Shown piece by piece: positions 1-6,306 of a stretch of 9,931 bases of DNA. Source of the DNA: Bacillota bacterium (GTDB taxonomy: Bacteria; Bacillota; Clostridia; Oscillospirales; Ruminococcaceae); the NCBI GenBank assembly GCA_023413185.1, contig JAEZQD010000030.1, positions 1 to 9,931 of the forward strand, given 5' to 3'. The translations under genes were made by a program, and so were the position numbers. Each line of letters begins with the position of its first letter. Within the stretch, counting starts at the first letter, position 1. The notes under the pieces were generated by a model. It saw only the letters and a list, made by a program, of their open reading frames with translations, ran no database searches and was not told the DNA's origin.

Positions 1-742
1 CCCGTGCCGCATAGACCTCTTTTATGGGGTCGTCCGTCAACGAGACACGCACCGTGTCGCCGATGTCATCGACTAAGAGCGATGCGAGCCCCGCCGCCGA
101 TTTTATCAGACCCATTCGTTCGGTACCGGCCTCTGTTACACCCAGATGCAATGGATAGGAACACCGCCTCGCGGCAAGCCGATATGCCTGAACCATCGTT
201 TTTACGTCGGAGGATTTCATCGAAATCACGATATCGGTAAAATCACAGTGTTCCAGCAAGGATGCGTGATACAAGGCACTGTCACACAACGCATCCGCTG
301 TGGGTGCACCATAACGGGCAAGGATATCCTTTTCGACCGAACCGGAATTCACACCAATACGGATGGGGATGCCCTTTAAGCGGCAGGCATCCGCAACCGC
401 CTTCACGTGTAGGTCACTGCCGATGTTGCCGGGGTTGATGCGTATTTTATCCACACCCGCCGCTACGCATTCCAAAGCAAGCCGGTAGTTAAAGTGGATG
501 TCCGCAACAAGCGGCACATCCACGTTTGATTTGATATCATATATCAGTTTTACGGCGTGCTCATCTGGGATTGCAACACGAAGAATGTCACAACCAGCGT
601 CGGCAAGCGCCTTCGCCTGACGGATATTTCCCTCGCTGTCCGTCGATGAAACAGACAGCATCGACTGGATTGCAATCTTGCTTCCCCCGCCGATCGGTAC
701 GCCGCCGATAAAGACTTTTTTTGTGTGAAATCGGTCTGTCAT
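1..742 (-). CDS. ispG: 4-hydroxy-3-methylbut-2-en-1-yl diphosphate synthase, 3' end cut by the window edge
   Basis: IspG (GcpE) converts 2-C-methyl-D-erythritol 2,4-cyclodiphosphate to HMBPP, the penultimate step of the MEP isoprenoid pathway, using a 4Fe-4S cluster. I translated the reverse strand by hand. It begins MTDRFHTKKVFIGGVPIG and shows the TIM-barrel family signatures IQSM, VPLVADIHFNYRLAL, DKIRINPGNIG, RIGVNSGS, LHLGVTEAG and VRVSLTDDP. About 247 residues are present, against roughly 350 for the short bacterial form. The missing C-terminal part carries the cluster cysteines, so their integrity cannot be judged. Two adjacent ATGs (745 and 742) are possible starts; 742 sits better behind the AGGG at 753-750. 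It lies 36-39 bp after rseP and is the last visible gene of the pyrH-to-ispG cluster. Confidence 0.96.
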   Translation of the reverse strand, partial: MTDRFHTKKVFIGGVPIGGGSKIAIQSMLSVSSTDSEGNIRQAKALADAGCDILRVAIPDEHAVKLIYDIKSNVDVPLVADIHFNYRLALECVAAGVDKIRINPGNIGSDLHVKAVADACRLKGIPIRIGVNSGSVEKDILARYGAPTADALCDSALYHASLLEHCDFTDIVISMKSSDVKTMVQAYRLAARRCSYPLHLGVTEAGTERMGLIKSAAGLASLLVDDIGDTVRVSLTDDPIKEVYAAR

Positions 743-781
743 CATCCTGCCCTACTAGCCCTTTCGTCTGTCCGTTTGAGT

Positions 782-1834
782 TTATCCGCGTATCAGCCGC
801 GCAATGTCATTAAAAGTGACGACAATCATCAATAATATCAGCAGCGCAAACCCTGCGGTGTGAACAAAGCCCTCGTATTTGGGGTTAACCGGTTTGCGGC
901 GAATAATCTCGATAATTAGGAACAACAGTCGTCCGCCATCAAGCGCAGGAAGCGGAAGCAGGTTAAATATCCCCACGTTGATGGTGATAAACGCGGCAAG
1001 CGAAAATACCGACTGCCATCCGATAGACGATGCCTGCCCGATTGCCTGCGAAACCCCGACGGGACCCGACAGCTGTTGTACACCAAACTTTCCGGTAATC
1101 AGATCAAGCAGCGAGATCCATACCACTCTCGCAATGGTAATGGAGTAATAAAACGCCTGCCGTGTTACGGTGAAGATGTTCTTCTCAACCGGAAACACCT
1201 TAAAATCAAGTCGAATGGTTTGCCCTTCTGCAGTTTTCTGCACAGGAAACGGTACATCGGCTAGCATTACAACCTCACCGTCGCGTCGCACAACAAAATC
1301 CGCCTTGCCGTCGGTATCGCGGACGAGAGAAAAGATAATATCGTAGTCTATACGAACGGGTGAGCCGTTTATCTTTAATATCTCATCGTTTTCTTTGAGC
1401 GCTGAGTTGCTGGTCGCCTGGCTGTCAAACACCGCAATGGTCGTAGATGCAACGGCTGACTGGTTTGCGGTAATAATCAGTACAATTAGAAACCCAAGCA
1501 CCAGATTCATGACCGCACCGGCTACCACCACAAGAATACGGCACCAAACCGGTCGATTCCCAAATGAGCGGTCGTCTTCACTGTCTTCGTTTTCGCCCTC
1601 CATGCTGACGTATCCGCCGATAGGAAAGAGGCGAAGCGCATACTTTGTTTCTCCCCGCGTAAAGTGAAACAGTGCAGGTCCCATACCCAGGGCAAACTCG
1701 TTGACCTTAATCTTCGTCGCCTTCGCGGTTAGAAAGTGCCCCAGCTCATGGATGAAGATAATCAGACCAAAAATAAGCACCGTCAATAAAACTGTGCCTG
1801 CAACATTGAGTACCGAAGAAAGGTTTAACCCCAT
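782..1834 (-). CDS. rseP: RseP/RasP family site-2 intramembrane zinc metalloprotease
   Basis: This membrane protease cuts transmembrane helices, for example anti-sigma factors and leftover signal peptides, within the cytoplasmic membrane. The 350-residue product has the zinc-binding HExxH (HELGH, residues 29-33) in the first transmembrane segment. A second hydrophobic segment lies near 99-121, one PDZ-like domain at about 127-205, and the third zinc ligand motif NLLPLPALDGG at 291-301 (D299). A final hydrophobic segment spans about 325-340. Length and layout are normal for the Gram-positive form, which has one PDZ domain rather than two. The start ATG has only a weak purine-rich site upstream (GGGATGGG), but no better start exists. 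It follows dxr by 55 bp and precedes ispG by under 40 bp. The substrate cannot be deduced. Confidence 0.96.
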   Translation of the reverse strand: MGLNLSSVLNVAGTVLLTVLIFGLIIFIHELGHFLTAKATKIKVNEFALGMGPALFHFTRGETKYALRLFPIGGYVSMEGENEDSEDDRSFGNRPVWCRILVVVAGAVMNLVLGFLIVLIITANQSAVASTTIAVFDSQATSNSALKENDEILKINGSPVRIDYDIIFSLVRDTDGKADFVVRRDGEVVMLADVPFPVQKTAEGQTIRLDFKVFPVEKNIFTVTRQAFYYSITIARVVWISLLDLITGKFGVQQLSGPVGVSQAIGQASSIGWQSVFSLAAFITINVGIFNLLPLPALDGGRLLFLIIEIIRRKPVNPKYEGFVHTAGFALLILLMIVVTFNDIARLIRG

Positions 1835-1856
1835 TCGTCAACCCATCCCATTCTGT

Positions 1857-1862
1857 ATTATA
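1857..1862 (-). promoter_or_regulatory. possible internal -10 element before rseP
   Basis: The minus strand of the dxr-rseP gap contains a perfect TATAAT at 1862-1857, 22 bp upstream of the rseP ATG, in an AT-rich stretch. The sequence 17 bp further upstream (AATGCC) is a poor -35 box, so this is only a candidate internal start site for rseP-ispG. Confidence 0.25.
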
Positions 1863-1889
1863 CTAGATATTAATAAATAGGCATTTGTT

Positions 1890-3047
1890 TTACGAGCGCA
1901 AGCTCGTGTACTGTGTTAAAACATATTCCCGTGCGGCTTTATCCGTAGCGAACACATCCTCTATATTATGTGCTGCGCTGCGCGGTAAATGTTGCAACGC
2001 ACCGCAAACAAGGTCTCCGATATCGGTAAAACGGATGTGACCGTTTAAAAAGAGGGCAACCGCCTGCTCGTTGGCACCGTTTACGACACAAGGAGCAAGC
2101 CCGCCGAGCAAGAGTGCCTTTTTTGCAGCGTTAAGGCAAAGAAACGTTTCGTAATCGGGCTCAAAAAAAGTCAAAGTACCATACTGCGTCAGCGAAAGCC
2201 TATGCGACGGGCAGGGCAGCCGATTTGGATAGGTCAGCGCATACTGTATCGGCAATCGCATGTCGGGCACGCCCAGCTGCGCAATGACCGAACCGTCAAT
2301 AAACTCTACGGCGGAATGAATGACGCTCTCTCGGTGCACAACAACGTCAATCTGCTGTGCGGATACATCAAACAGCCAAGCCGCCTCAATAATCTCAAGA
2401 CCTTTGTTCATCATGGTGGCGCTGTCTATCGTAATCTTTGCGCCCATATCCCAGTTGGGATGCCGAAGCGCCTGTTCCCGTGTCACTACCATAAGCTGCT
2501 CTTTTGTTTTGCCATAAAACGGACCGCCCGAAGCCGTCAGAATAATCCGGCTTAACTCATCGGAATTATTGTTTCCCACAAGGCATTGAAATATCGCGCT
2601 GTGCTCGCTGTCCACCGGAAGGATTGATACGCCCTTTTGCTTTGCCGCCTGCATAACAAGCGCACCGCCCGCAACAAGAGACTCTTTGTTTGCGAGTGCC
2701 AGCGTTTTTTTTGCTGAAATAGCAGCCATGGTAGGCCGCAAACCCGCAATACCAACAACAGCATTAAGAACCGTATCACACTCGGTAAGTGACGCGGCTT
2801 CACAAACACCCTCTTCACCCGCCAATACCCGAACCGAGATATCGGAAAGGCGAAGCTTTAAGTCCTTATAAGCAGTTTTGTCATATATCGCGACTACAGG
2901 AACGCCAAATTCACGAACCTGCTGTTCAAGCAATTTTGTATTGGTCCCAGCGGCAAGCGCAGCGACAGCATACCCATTTTGACGACAAACGTCAAGCGCC
3001 TGCGTGCCGATAGAACCGGTGGATCCCAAAAGGGAAAGTTTTTTCAT
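1890..3047 (-). CDS. dxr: 1-deoxy-D-xylulose-5-phosphate reductoisomerase
   Basis: Dxr (IspC) rearranges and reduces DXP to 2-C-methyl-D-erythritol 4-phosphate with NADPH and a divalent metal; it is the committed MEP step and the fosmidomycin target. The 385-residue product starts MKKLSLLGSTGSIGTQALDV, with the dinucleotide-binding GSTGSIG at 8-14. It also shows ANKESLVAGG (119-128), the metal ligands D146 and E148 in PVDSEHSAIF, TASGGPF (171-177), HPNWDMGAKITIDSATMMNKGLE (196-218, E218 the third metal ligand) and VVHRESVIHS (236-245). The ATG at 3047 is chosen because GAGG lies 9 nt upstream and the protein then begins at the family's usual N-terminus. The frame is open to 3134, but that extension is unlike the family. 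A 6-bp hairpin overlaps the stop codon. Confidence 0.97.
   Translation of the reverse strand: MKKLSLLGSTGSIGTQALDVCRQNGYAVAALAAGTNTKLLEQQVREFGVPVVAIYDKTAYKDLKLRLSDISVRVLAGEEGVCEAASLTECDTVLNAVVGIAGLRPTMAAISAKKTLALANKESLVAGGALVMQAAKQKGVSILPVDSEHSAIFQCLVGNNNSDELSRIILTASGGPFYGKTKEQLMVVTREQALRHPNWDMGAKITIDSATMMNKGLEIIEAAWLFDVSAQQIDVVVHRESVIHSAVEFIDGSVIAQLGVPDMRLPIQYALTYPNRLPCPSHRLSLTQYGTLTFFEPDYETFLCLNAAKKALLLGGLAPCVVNGANEQAVALFLNGHIRFTDIGDLVCGALQHLPRSAAHNIEDVFATDKAAREYVLTQYTSLRS
1892..1907 (-). repeat. small hairpin at the dxr stop codon
   Basis: ACGAGC and GCTCGT form a perfect 6-bp stem with a 4-nt TTGC loop, its 3' arm running into the first base of the dxr TAA stop. On the dxr strand it is followed by AAACAAATG, not a T run, so it is not a normal intrinsic terminator. 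It may affect mRNA decay or be chance. Confidence 0.4.
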
Positions 3048-3175
3048 ATTGTCATGCCTCGTACAACGAATTTGTGTATGCAGATATTTAACGAAAAACG
3101 AACGATAATAGAGAAAACGCCCTGCTTGCAACAAGCCACACCCCTTCGATTAGCTCGAAGAAAATGTGGCCGCAT
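3044..3175 (-). CDS. possible 43-residue leader ORF between cdsA and dxr
   Basis: Directly after cdsA, an ATG at 3175-3173 lies 7 nt behind a good ribosome binding site (AGAGGA). It opens a 43-codon frame whose TGA (3046-3044) overlaps the dxr ATG as ATGA. The arrangement would suit translational coupling or a leader peptide. The product, starting MRPHFLRANRRGVACCKQG, is rich in Arg and Cys and resembles no family I know. Its composition looks non-coding, and it spans a hairpin and a candidate promoter. The good ribosome binding site and the stop/start overlap are the only arguments for it. Confidence 0.2.
   Translation of the reverse strand: MRPHFLRANRRGVACCKQGVFSIIVRFSLNICIHKFVVRGMTI
3105..3134 (-). 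promoter_or_regulatory. candidate sigma-A promoter for dxr-rseP-ispG
   Basis: On the minus strand TTGTTG (3134-3129) and TATTAT (3110-3105, one mismatch to TATAAT) are separated by 18 bp, about 60 bp upstream of the dxr ATG. The 132-bp gap is the widest within the cluster, which fits an internal promoter. The -35 is weak, so this is tentative. Confidence 0.35.
3135..3170 (-). repeat. interrupted hairpin in the cdsA-dxr gap
   Basis: GCCACA (3170-3165) pairs with TGTGGC (3140-3135), and inside it TTCGA pairs with TCGAA around a 5-nt loop. The TTTTC/GGGG sides between them could form G-U pairs. A second small stem, GCTTG-TTG-CAAGC (3136-3124), shares two bases with the first, so the two compete slightly. 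No T run follows, so it is not a standard terminator. It could be a processing site, a weak attenuator or chance. Confidence 0.4.
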
Positions 3176-3179
3176 TTTA

Positions 3180-4016
3180 TCATCCTCTTGTAATAATGGG
3201 GAAAATGCTAATAATCGCATAGATTATCGGTGACACAAACAAAACACTGTCAAACCGATCCATCACCCCACCGTGCCCGGGAAAGATATTGCCGTAATCC
3301 TTTATCCCTGTCTGCCGTTTGATTATGGAGGCAAACAAGTCACCTAAAATCGCTGCAAATCCACAGATCAGCGCGCTTACGGCAAGAACCGGGTAGGCTA
3401 TCTTAACCCGATCTCCAACCGACTGAAGGTACTGCGAGTACACAAATCCAATTAAAAAATAACCCAGCACTGTGGTAATCAAGCCGCCAACCGCGCCCTC
3501 AATGGTTTTATGTGGGCTAATCTTTGGTGCCATCTTGTGCTTGCCAAAGAACACCCCAACAAAGTACGCGCCAGAGTCGGTGAGCCATCCGCCTGCCAAC
3601 GCAAGCAGATAAAAGAATAATCCGTCCGGGTAAAACCGATCGCGGATGATGATAGACACCGAAAAGACCACTGGGATAAGCAGCGAAACCAGAAAAGCGG
3701 TGCAGATTGTAGGCAGCATAAGCTTTTCGTGCCAAATAAGATAACAAAACCCAAGGGCAACCAAAAACAACATACCCACAAAAAGAATATGCGTGTCAAA
3801 CGCCTTAAAATGCAATAAGGGATAGATAAATGAAAAAAGAATACAAAGGCATAACACAAACCGATTGGTTATATAGCCCGTGCTGTGCAGCAGCTCAAAT
3901 ACCGCAAGGGCAGAGATTAATGCGATGATTATGTTAAAAGCGGGTGTTTCAAAAAAACTAAATGCAATAATAAGGATTATGAGCGAGATAACCGCAGTGA
4001 TAATCCTTTGCTTCAA
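3180..4016 (-). CDS. cdsA: phosphatidate cytidylyltransferase (CDP-diacylglycerol synthase)
   Basis: CdsA activates phosphatidic acid with CTP to form CDP-diacylglycerol, the precursor of bacterial phospholipids, in the cytoplasmic membrane. The 278-residue product is strongly hydrophobic, with about eight membrane segments. It carries the full family signature SIIKRQTGIKDYGNIFPGHG-GVMDRFD (residues 230-256), plus PKISPHKTIEG (164-174) before it. Translation starts at TTG (4016-4014), which overlaps the uppS stop as TTGA; a GGGGGG run at 4030-4025 serves as an 8-nt-spaced ribosome binding site. The N-terminus MKQRIITA matches the family start, and no in-frame ATG is near. The overlap implies translational coupling to uppS, so lipid-carrier and phospholipid synthesis would be made together. 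Confidence 0.96.
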   Translation of the reverse strand: MKQRIITAVISLIILIIAFSFFETPAFNIIIALISALAVFELLHSTGYITNRFVLCLCILFSFIYPLLHFKAFDTHILFVGMLFLVALGFCYLIWHEKLMLPTICTAFLVSLLIPVVFSVSIIIRDRFYPDGLFFYLLALAGGWLTDSGAYFVGVFFGKHKMAPKISPHKTIEGAVGGLITTVLGYFLIGFVYSQYLQSVGDRVKIAYPVLAVSALICGFAAILGDLFASIIKRQTGIKDYGNIFPGHGGVMDRFDSVLFVSPIIYAIISIFPIITRG

Positions 4017-4714
4017 TAACTACACCCCCCAAAGCGCCGCGCACGTTTTGAGTACTCCAGTAACGCCGCATCAAGATGACTTCGTGTGAAGTCAGGCCAA
4101 AGCACATCGGTAAAAACGTATTCCGCATATGCCGACTGCCACAATAAAAAATTGGATGTTCGATACTCGCCGCTTGGGCGGATGATTAAATCGGGGTCGG
4201 GGATTCCTTTTGTATCCAGCAGTGAAGCAAAATACGACTCGGTAATCTCCTCCGGCGCAAGCTTTCCTTGTGCCGCGAAGGCCGTCGCTTTACGAACGGC
4301 GTTTAGGATTTCGTTTCGCCCACCGTAGTTGAGCGCAATACATACGCATGTCCCTGTACTGTCACGAGACAAACGTTCCGCTTTCTCAATCCGTTCAACG
4401 ATGTCTGGTGCCAGTTGAGACCGATCTCCGATAAAAACCGAGCGGAATTTGCCGTGTATAGTCTTTTGGGCAAACATATCATCCAGATACCTGCGCAGTA
4501 AGCCCATAATTGCGTCTATCTCTTCACGAGGGCGCTTCCAGTTCTCGGTTGAAAACGCATAAACCGTTAGGTATGCAATCCCTATCTGAGAGCAGTATTC
4601 GGCTATATCCTTAAACGCGTTGGCTCCGGAATGATGCCCCGACTGTCTGGGCAGACCACGCTGCTTTGCCCAACGACCGTTGCCGTCCATGATAATGCCT
4701 ATATGGGCAGGCAA
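4013..4714 (-). CDS. uppS: isoprenyl transferase, probably undecaprenyl-diphosphate synthase
   Basis: UppS adds eight isopentenyl units in cis to farnesyl diphosphate, making the C55 lipid carrier for peptidoglycan and wall polymers. It shows HIGIIMDGNGRWAKQRG with the catalytic Asp at residue 10, TVYAFSTENWKRP (50-62), ALNYGGRNEI (127-136) and RPSGEYRTSNFLLWQ (179-193). The end given is the first standard start codon, a TTG. It has no ribosome binding site, and its leucine is the one normally found inside the family's LPxHIxIIMDGNGRW stretch. A strong AGGAG lies further upstream, and the frame is open back to a TAG at 4768-4766 without any ATG, GTG or TTG. The true start is therefore probably the ATT at 4753-4751, giving 246 residues. 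The 3' end overlaps cdsA by 4 nt. Identity is sure; the start is not. Confidence 0.95.
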   Translation of the reverse strand: MPAHIGIIMDGNGRWAKQRGLPRQSGHHSGANAFKDIAEYCSQIGIAYLTVYAFSTENWKRPREEIDAIMGLLRRYLDDMFAQKTIHGKFRSVFIGDRSQLAPDIVERIEKAERLSRDSTGTCVCIALNYGGRNEILNAVRKATAFAAQGKLAPEEITESYFASLLDTKGIPDPDLIIRPSGEYRTSNFLLWQSAYAEYVFTDVLWPDFTRSHLDAALLEYSKRARRFGGCSY

Positions 4715-4750
4715 GGCGTGTTTTTGAGCAAGGGTATCGGTAATCTGACT

Positions 4751-4767
4751 AATAAGAATCAGCTCCT
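4751..4767 (-). promoter_or_regulatory. uppS ribosome binding site with candidate ATT start
   Basis: AGGAG at 4767-4763 precedes in-frame codons CTG, ATT, CTT and ATT. The ATT at 4753-4751 is 9 nt away, a normal distance. Starting there gives ISQITDTLAQKHALPAHIGI, an N-terminal tail of the length usual for this enzyme family. AUU starts are rare and are best known from infC. Confidence 0.45.
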
Positions 4768-4777
4768 AAAGCTATGG

Positions 4778-5335
4778 CTATATTTCAAGAATTTCCTTCT
4801 CTTTGTCTGCACTCATCTTGTCAATTATCTTGCAGTACTTGTCGGTTAGGTCCTGAACCTGCTTTTCACCATTTTTAAGCTCATCTTCGGTGATCTCAGA
4901 AGCTTTCTGGCATTTCTTTAACTTTTCAATACTGTCACGACGAATGGAACGAATTGCAATCTTTGCTTCTTCGCCGTATTTGCTTACATTCTTGCACAGT
5001 TCTTTTCTGCGCTCCTCGGTAAGCGGTGGGAAAACAAGGCGGATAACACGACCGTCGTTCTGCGGGTTAATTCCGATATCCGACTGCTGAATCGCCTTTT
5101 CTATCGACTTAATGATTGAAGCATCCCACGGTTGGATGGTGAGAATTCTCGCCTCGGCGACCGATACAGCGGCAACCTGATTGACGGCGGTAGCGGTACC
5201 ATAATAATCCACTGTAATTCTATCCAACACGCTGGGGTTTGCTCTGCCCGCGCGCAACGAGTGAAACTCATTACTCAGCGCTGAGATGGTTTTTTCCATT
5301 CTTTCAGTCATGTGACCGAGCTCTTCCTTAATCAT
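4778..5335 (-). CDS. frr: ribosome recycling factor
   Basis: RRF works with EF-G in the cytoplasm to split the post-termination ribosome complex. The 185-residue product has the exact standard length. It begins MIKEELGHMTERMEKTISAL and shows the LRAGRANPSVLDRI motif, VDYYGTATAVNQVAAVSV, PWDASIIKSIEKAI, IGINPQNDGRVIRLVFPPLTEERRKEL, and a helical C-terminal half ending DKEKEILEI. The ATG at 5335 is preferred over the one at 5353 because AAAGGAAG lies 7 nt upstream of it and family length is then exact. It lies 76 bp after pyrH and just before uppS, the classic order. Confidence 0.98.
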   Translation of the reverse strand: MIKEELGHMTERMEKTISALSNEFHSLRAGRANPSVLDRITVDYYGTATAVNQVAAVSVAEARILTIQPWDASIIKSIEKAIQQSDIGINPQNDGRVIRLVFPPLTEERRKELCKNVSKYGEEAKIAIRSIRRDSIEKLKKCQKASEITEDELKNGEKQVQDLTDKYCKIIDKMSADKEKEILEI

Positions 5336-5381
5336 AAAACAACTTCCTTTCATAACAATCAGTAGCTGCCGATGTCAAACA

Positions 5382-5399
5382 GCCGCAATACCAAGCGGC
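5382..5399 (-). repeat. hairpin in the pyrH-frr gap
   Basis: GCCGC and GCGGC form a perfect 5-bp GC-only stem with an 8-nt loop between the pyrH stop and the frr ribosome binding site. It is followed by TGTTTGACATC, too poor in T for a confident terminator. It could cause partial termination or mark an mRNA processing point. Confidence 0.35.
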
Positions 5400-5411
5400 A
5401 ATCAAAACCTG

Positions 5412-6119
5412 TTACTTCTTAACCAGTGTGCCGATGTCTTCGCCGCAAACTGCGCGGATAATGTTATCGGGGTCTTCAATACTGAATACGAGAATTGGAA
5501 TGTCGTTATCCTTACACATTGAAGCCGCGGTACTATCCATAACACCCAGGTTCTTATTGAGCACCTCGGCAAAGGTAAGTTCGTTATACTTTACTGCGGT
5601 GGGGTCCTTTGCGGGGTCGCTGGTGTATACCCCGTCGACCATGGTCGCTTTAAAAATGATATCCGCGTCAATTTCTGCGGCACGAAGAGCCGATGCCGTA
5701 TCTGTTGAGAAGAACGGATTGCCTGTGCCACAACCAAAGATGACTACCCTGCCTTTTTCGAGATGCCTAACAGCACGGTTGCGGATATAGGGCTCGGCAA
5801 TGGCCTGCATAGATATCGCCGTCTGCACCCGTACCGAGACATCCATCTGCTCCAGGGCATCCGCAAGTGCGAGCGAGTTAACCACCGTTGCGAGCATTCC
5901 CATATGGTCCGCACGGGTACGCTCCATGCGCTCGTTGCTACGTCCCCTGAAGATATTGCCTCCGCCCACTACAATGCCAACCTGCACGCCAAGATCATGC
6001 ACGCGCCGGATGCTATCGCAGATTTTGCACACCACGTCATAGTCCAGCCCGTACTTTTTATCTCCAGCAAGCGCTTCGCCTGAAAGCTTGAGCAATATTC
6101 GGTTATACTTTGACTGCAT
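5412..6119 (-). CDS. pyrH: uridylate (UMP) kinase
   Basis: PyrH phosphorylates UMP to UDP with ATP, feeding pyrimidine nucleotides to nucleic acid and cell wall sugar-nucleotide synthesis. The 235-residue product belongs to the amino acid kinase fold. It starts with ILLKLSGEAL (8-17) and shows VVGGGNIFRG (50-59), DHMGMLATVVNSLALADAL (71-89), VIFGCGTGNPFFSTDTASALRA (126-147) and KATMVDGVYTSDPAKDP (157-173). The ATG at 6119 is preferred over 6131 because AGGGGA lies 11 nt upstream, while 6131 sits only 1 nt from it. It is the first gene of the minus-strand cluster, with its own promoter. The rpsB and tsf genes that often precede it are absent; nth is divergent instead. Confidence 0.98.
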   Translation of the reverse strand: MQSKYNRILLKLSGEALAGDKKYGLDYDVVCKICDSIRRVHDLGVQVGIVVGGGNIFRGRSNERMERTRADHMGMLATVVNSLALADALEQMDVSVRVQTAISMQAIAEPYIRNRAVRHLEKGRVVIFGCGTGNPFFSTDTASALRAAEIDADIIFKATMVDGVYTSDPAKDPTAVKYNELTFAEVLNKNLGVMDSTAASMCKDNDIPILVFSIEDPDNIIRAVCGEDIGTLVKK

Positions 6120-6191
6120 GTAAATAAACATCCCCTTTTGGAGTATTGGTAAATTATTGGTTTGTAGATAAGAAAAATATCACTAACGTTT

Positions 6192-6220
6192 ATTTTACAA
6201 TAACGGCGGTACATTGTAAA
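6192..6220 (-). promoter_or_regulatory. sigma-A-type promoter of the pyrH cluster
   Basis: TTTACA (6220-6215) and TAAAAT (6197-6192) are each one base off consensus and are separated by exactly 17 bp. The predicted transcript start is near 6185, giving a 5' leader of about 65 nt before the pyrH ATG. It overlaps a perfect dyad. Confidence 0.65.
6194..6220. repeat. 27-bp dyad overlapping the pyrH promoter, possible operator
   Basis: TTTACAAT, an 11-bp spacer, then ATTGTAAA: a perfect 8-bp inverted repeat. The arms overlap the -35 and -10 boxes of the pyrH promoter, the expected place for a repressor site. The centre-to-centre distance of the arms is 19 bp, nearly two helical turns. I do not recognise the motif as a known operator. 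Confidence 0.45.
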
Positions 6221-6234
6221 GTGAATATCCGACG

Positions 6235-6262
6235 ACCTGCATAATTTAAATTTTGCGCAGGT
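6235..6262. repeat. interrupted palindrome in the pyrH-nth intergenic region
   Basis: ACCTGC and GCAGGT are perfect inverted arms around a 16-bp AT-rich centre that itself contains the palindrome AATTTAAATT. It lies between the two divergent promoters, 15 bp upstream of the nth -35 box. It could be a regulator site or chance. Confidence 0.3.
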
Positions 6263-6277
6263 GGGATGAAACTCCGT

Positions 6278-6306
6278 TTGAATTATCGGGTGCAATCGTC
6301 TATGAT
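6278..6306 (+). promoter_or_regulatory. sigma-A-type promoter of nth
   Basis: TTGAAT (6278-6283) and TATGAT (6301-6306) are separated by exactly 17 bp. The predicted start is near 6313, about 35 nt before the nth ATG. Confidence 0.6.

Noticed and set aside
4..379. Plus-strand frames at the left edge
   Set aside because: They lie opposite ispG, whose minus-strand translation shows all expected family motifs through this region.
2202..2555. 117-codon plus-strand frame inside dxr
   Set aside because: It is antisense to a highly conserved enzyme gene and has no ribosome site or recognisable product.
3048..3134. 29-residue N-terminal extension of dxr from a start at 3134
   Set aside because: The extension has no family resemblance, while the ATG at 3047 has a ribosome site and gives the standard N-terminus next to the GSTGSIG loop.
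6194..6220. Assignment of the pyrH dyad to GlnR, CopY or BirA
   Set aside because: Arm order or spacing does not fit: GlnR needs TGTNA first, CopY needs two bases between TACA and TGTA, and BirA arms begin with TTGT.
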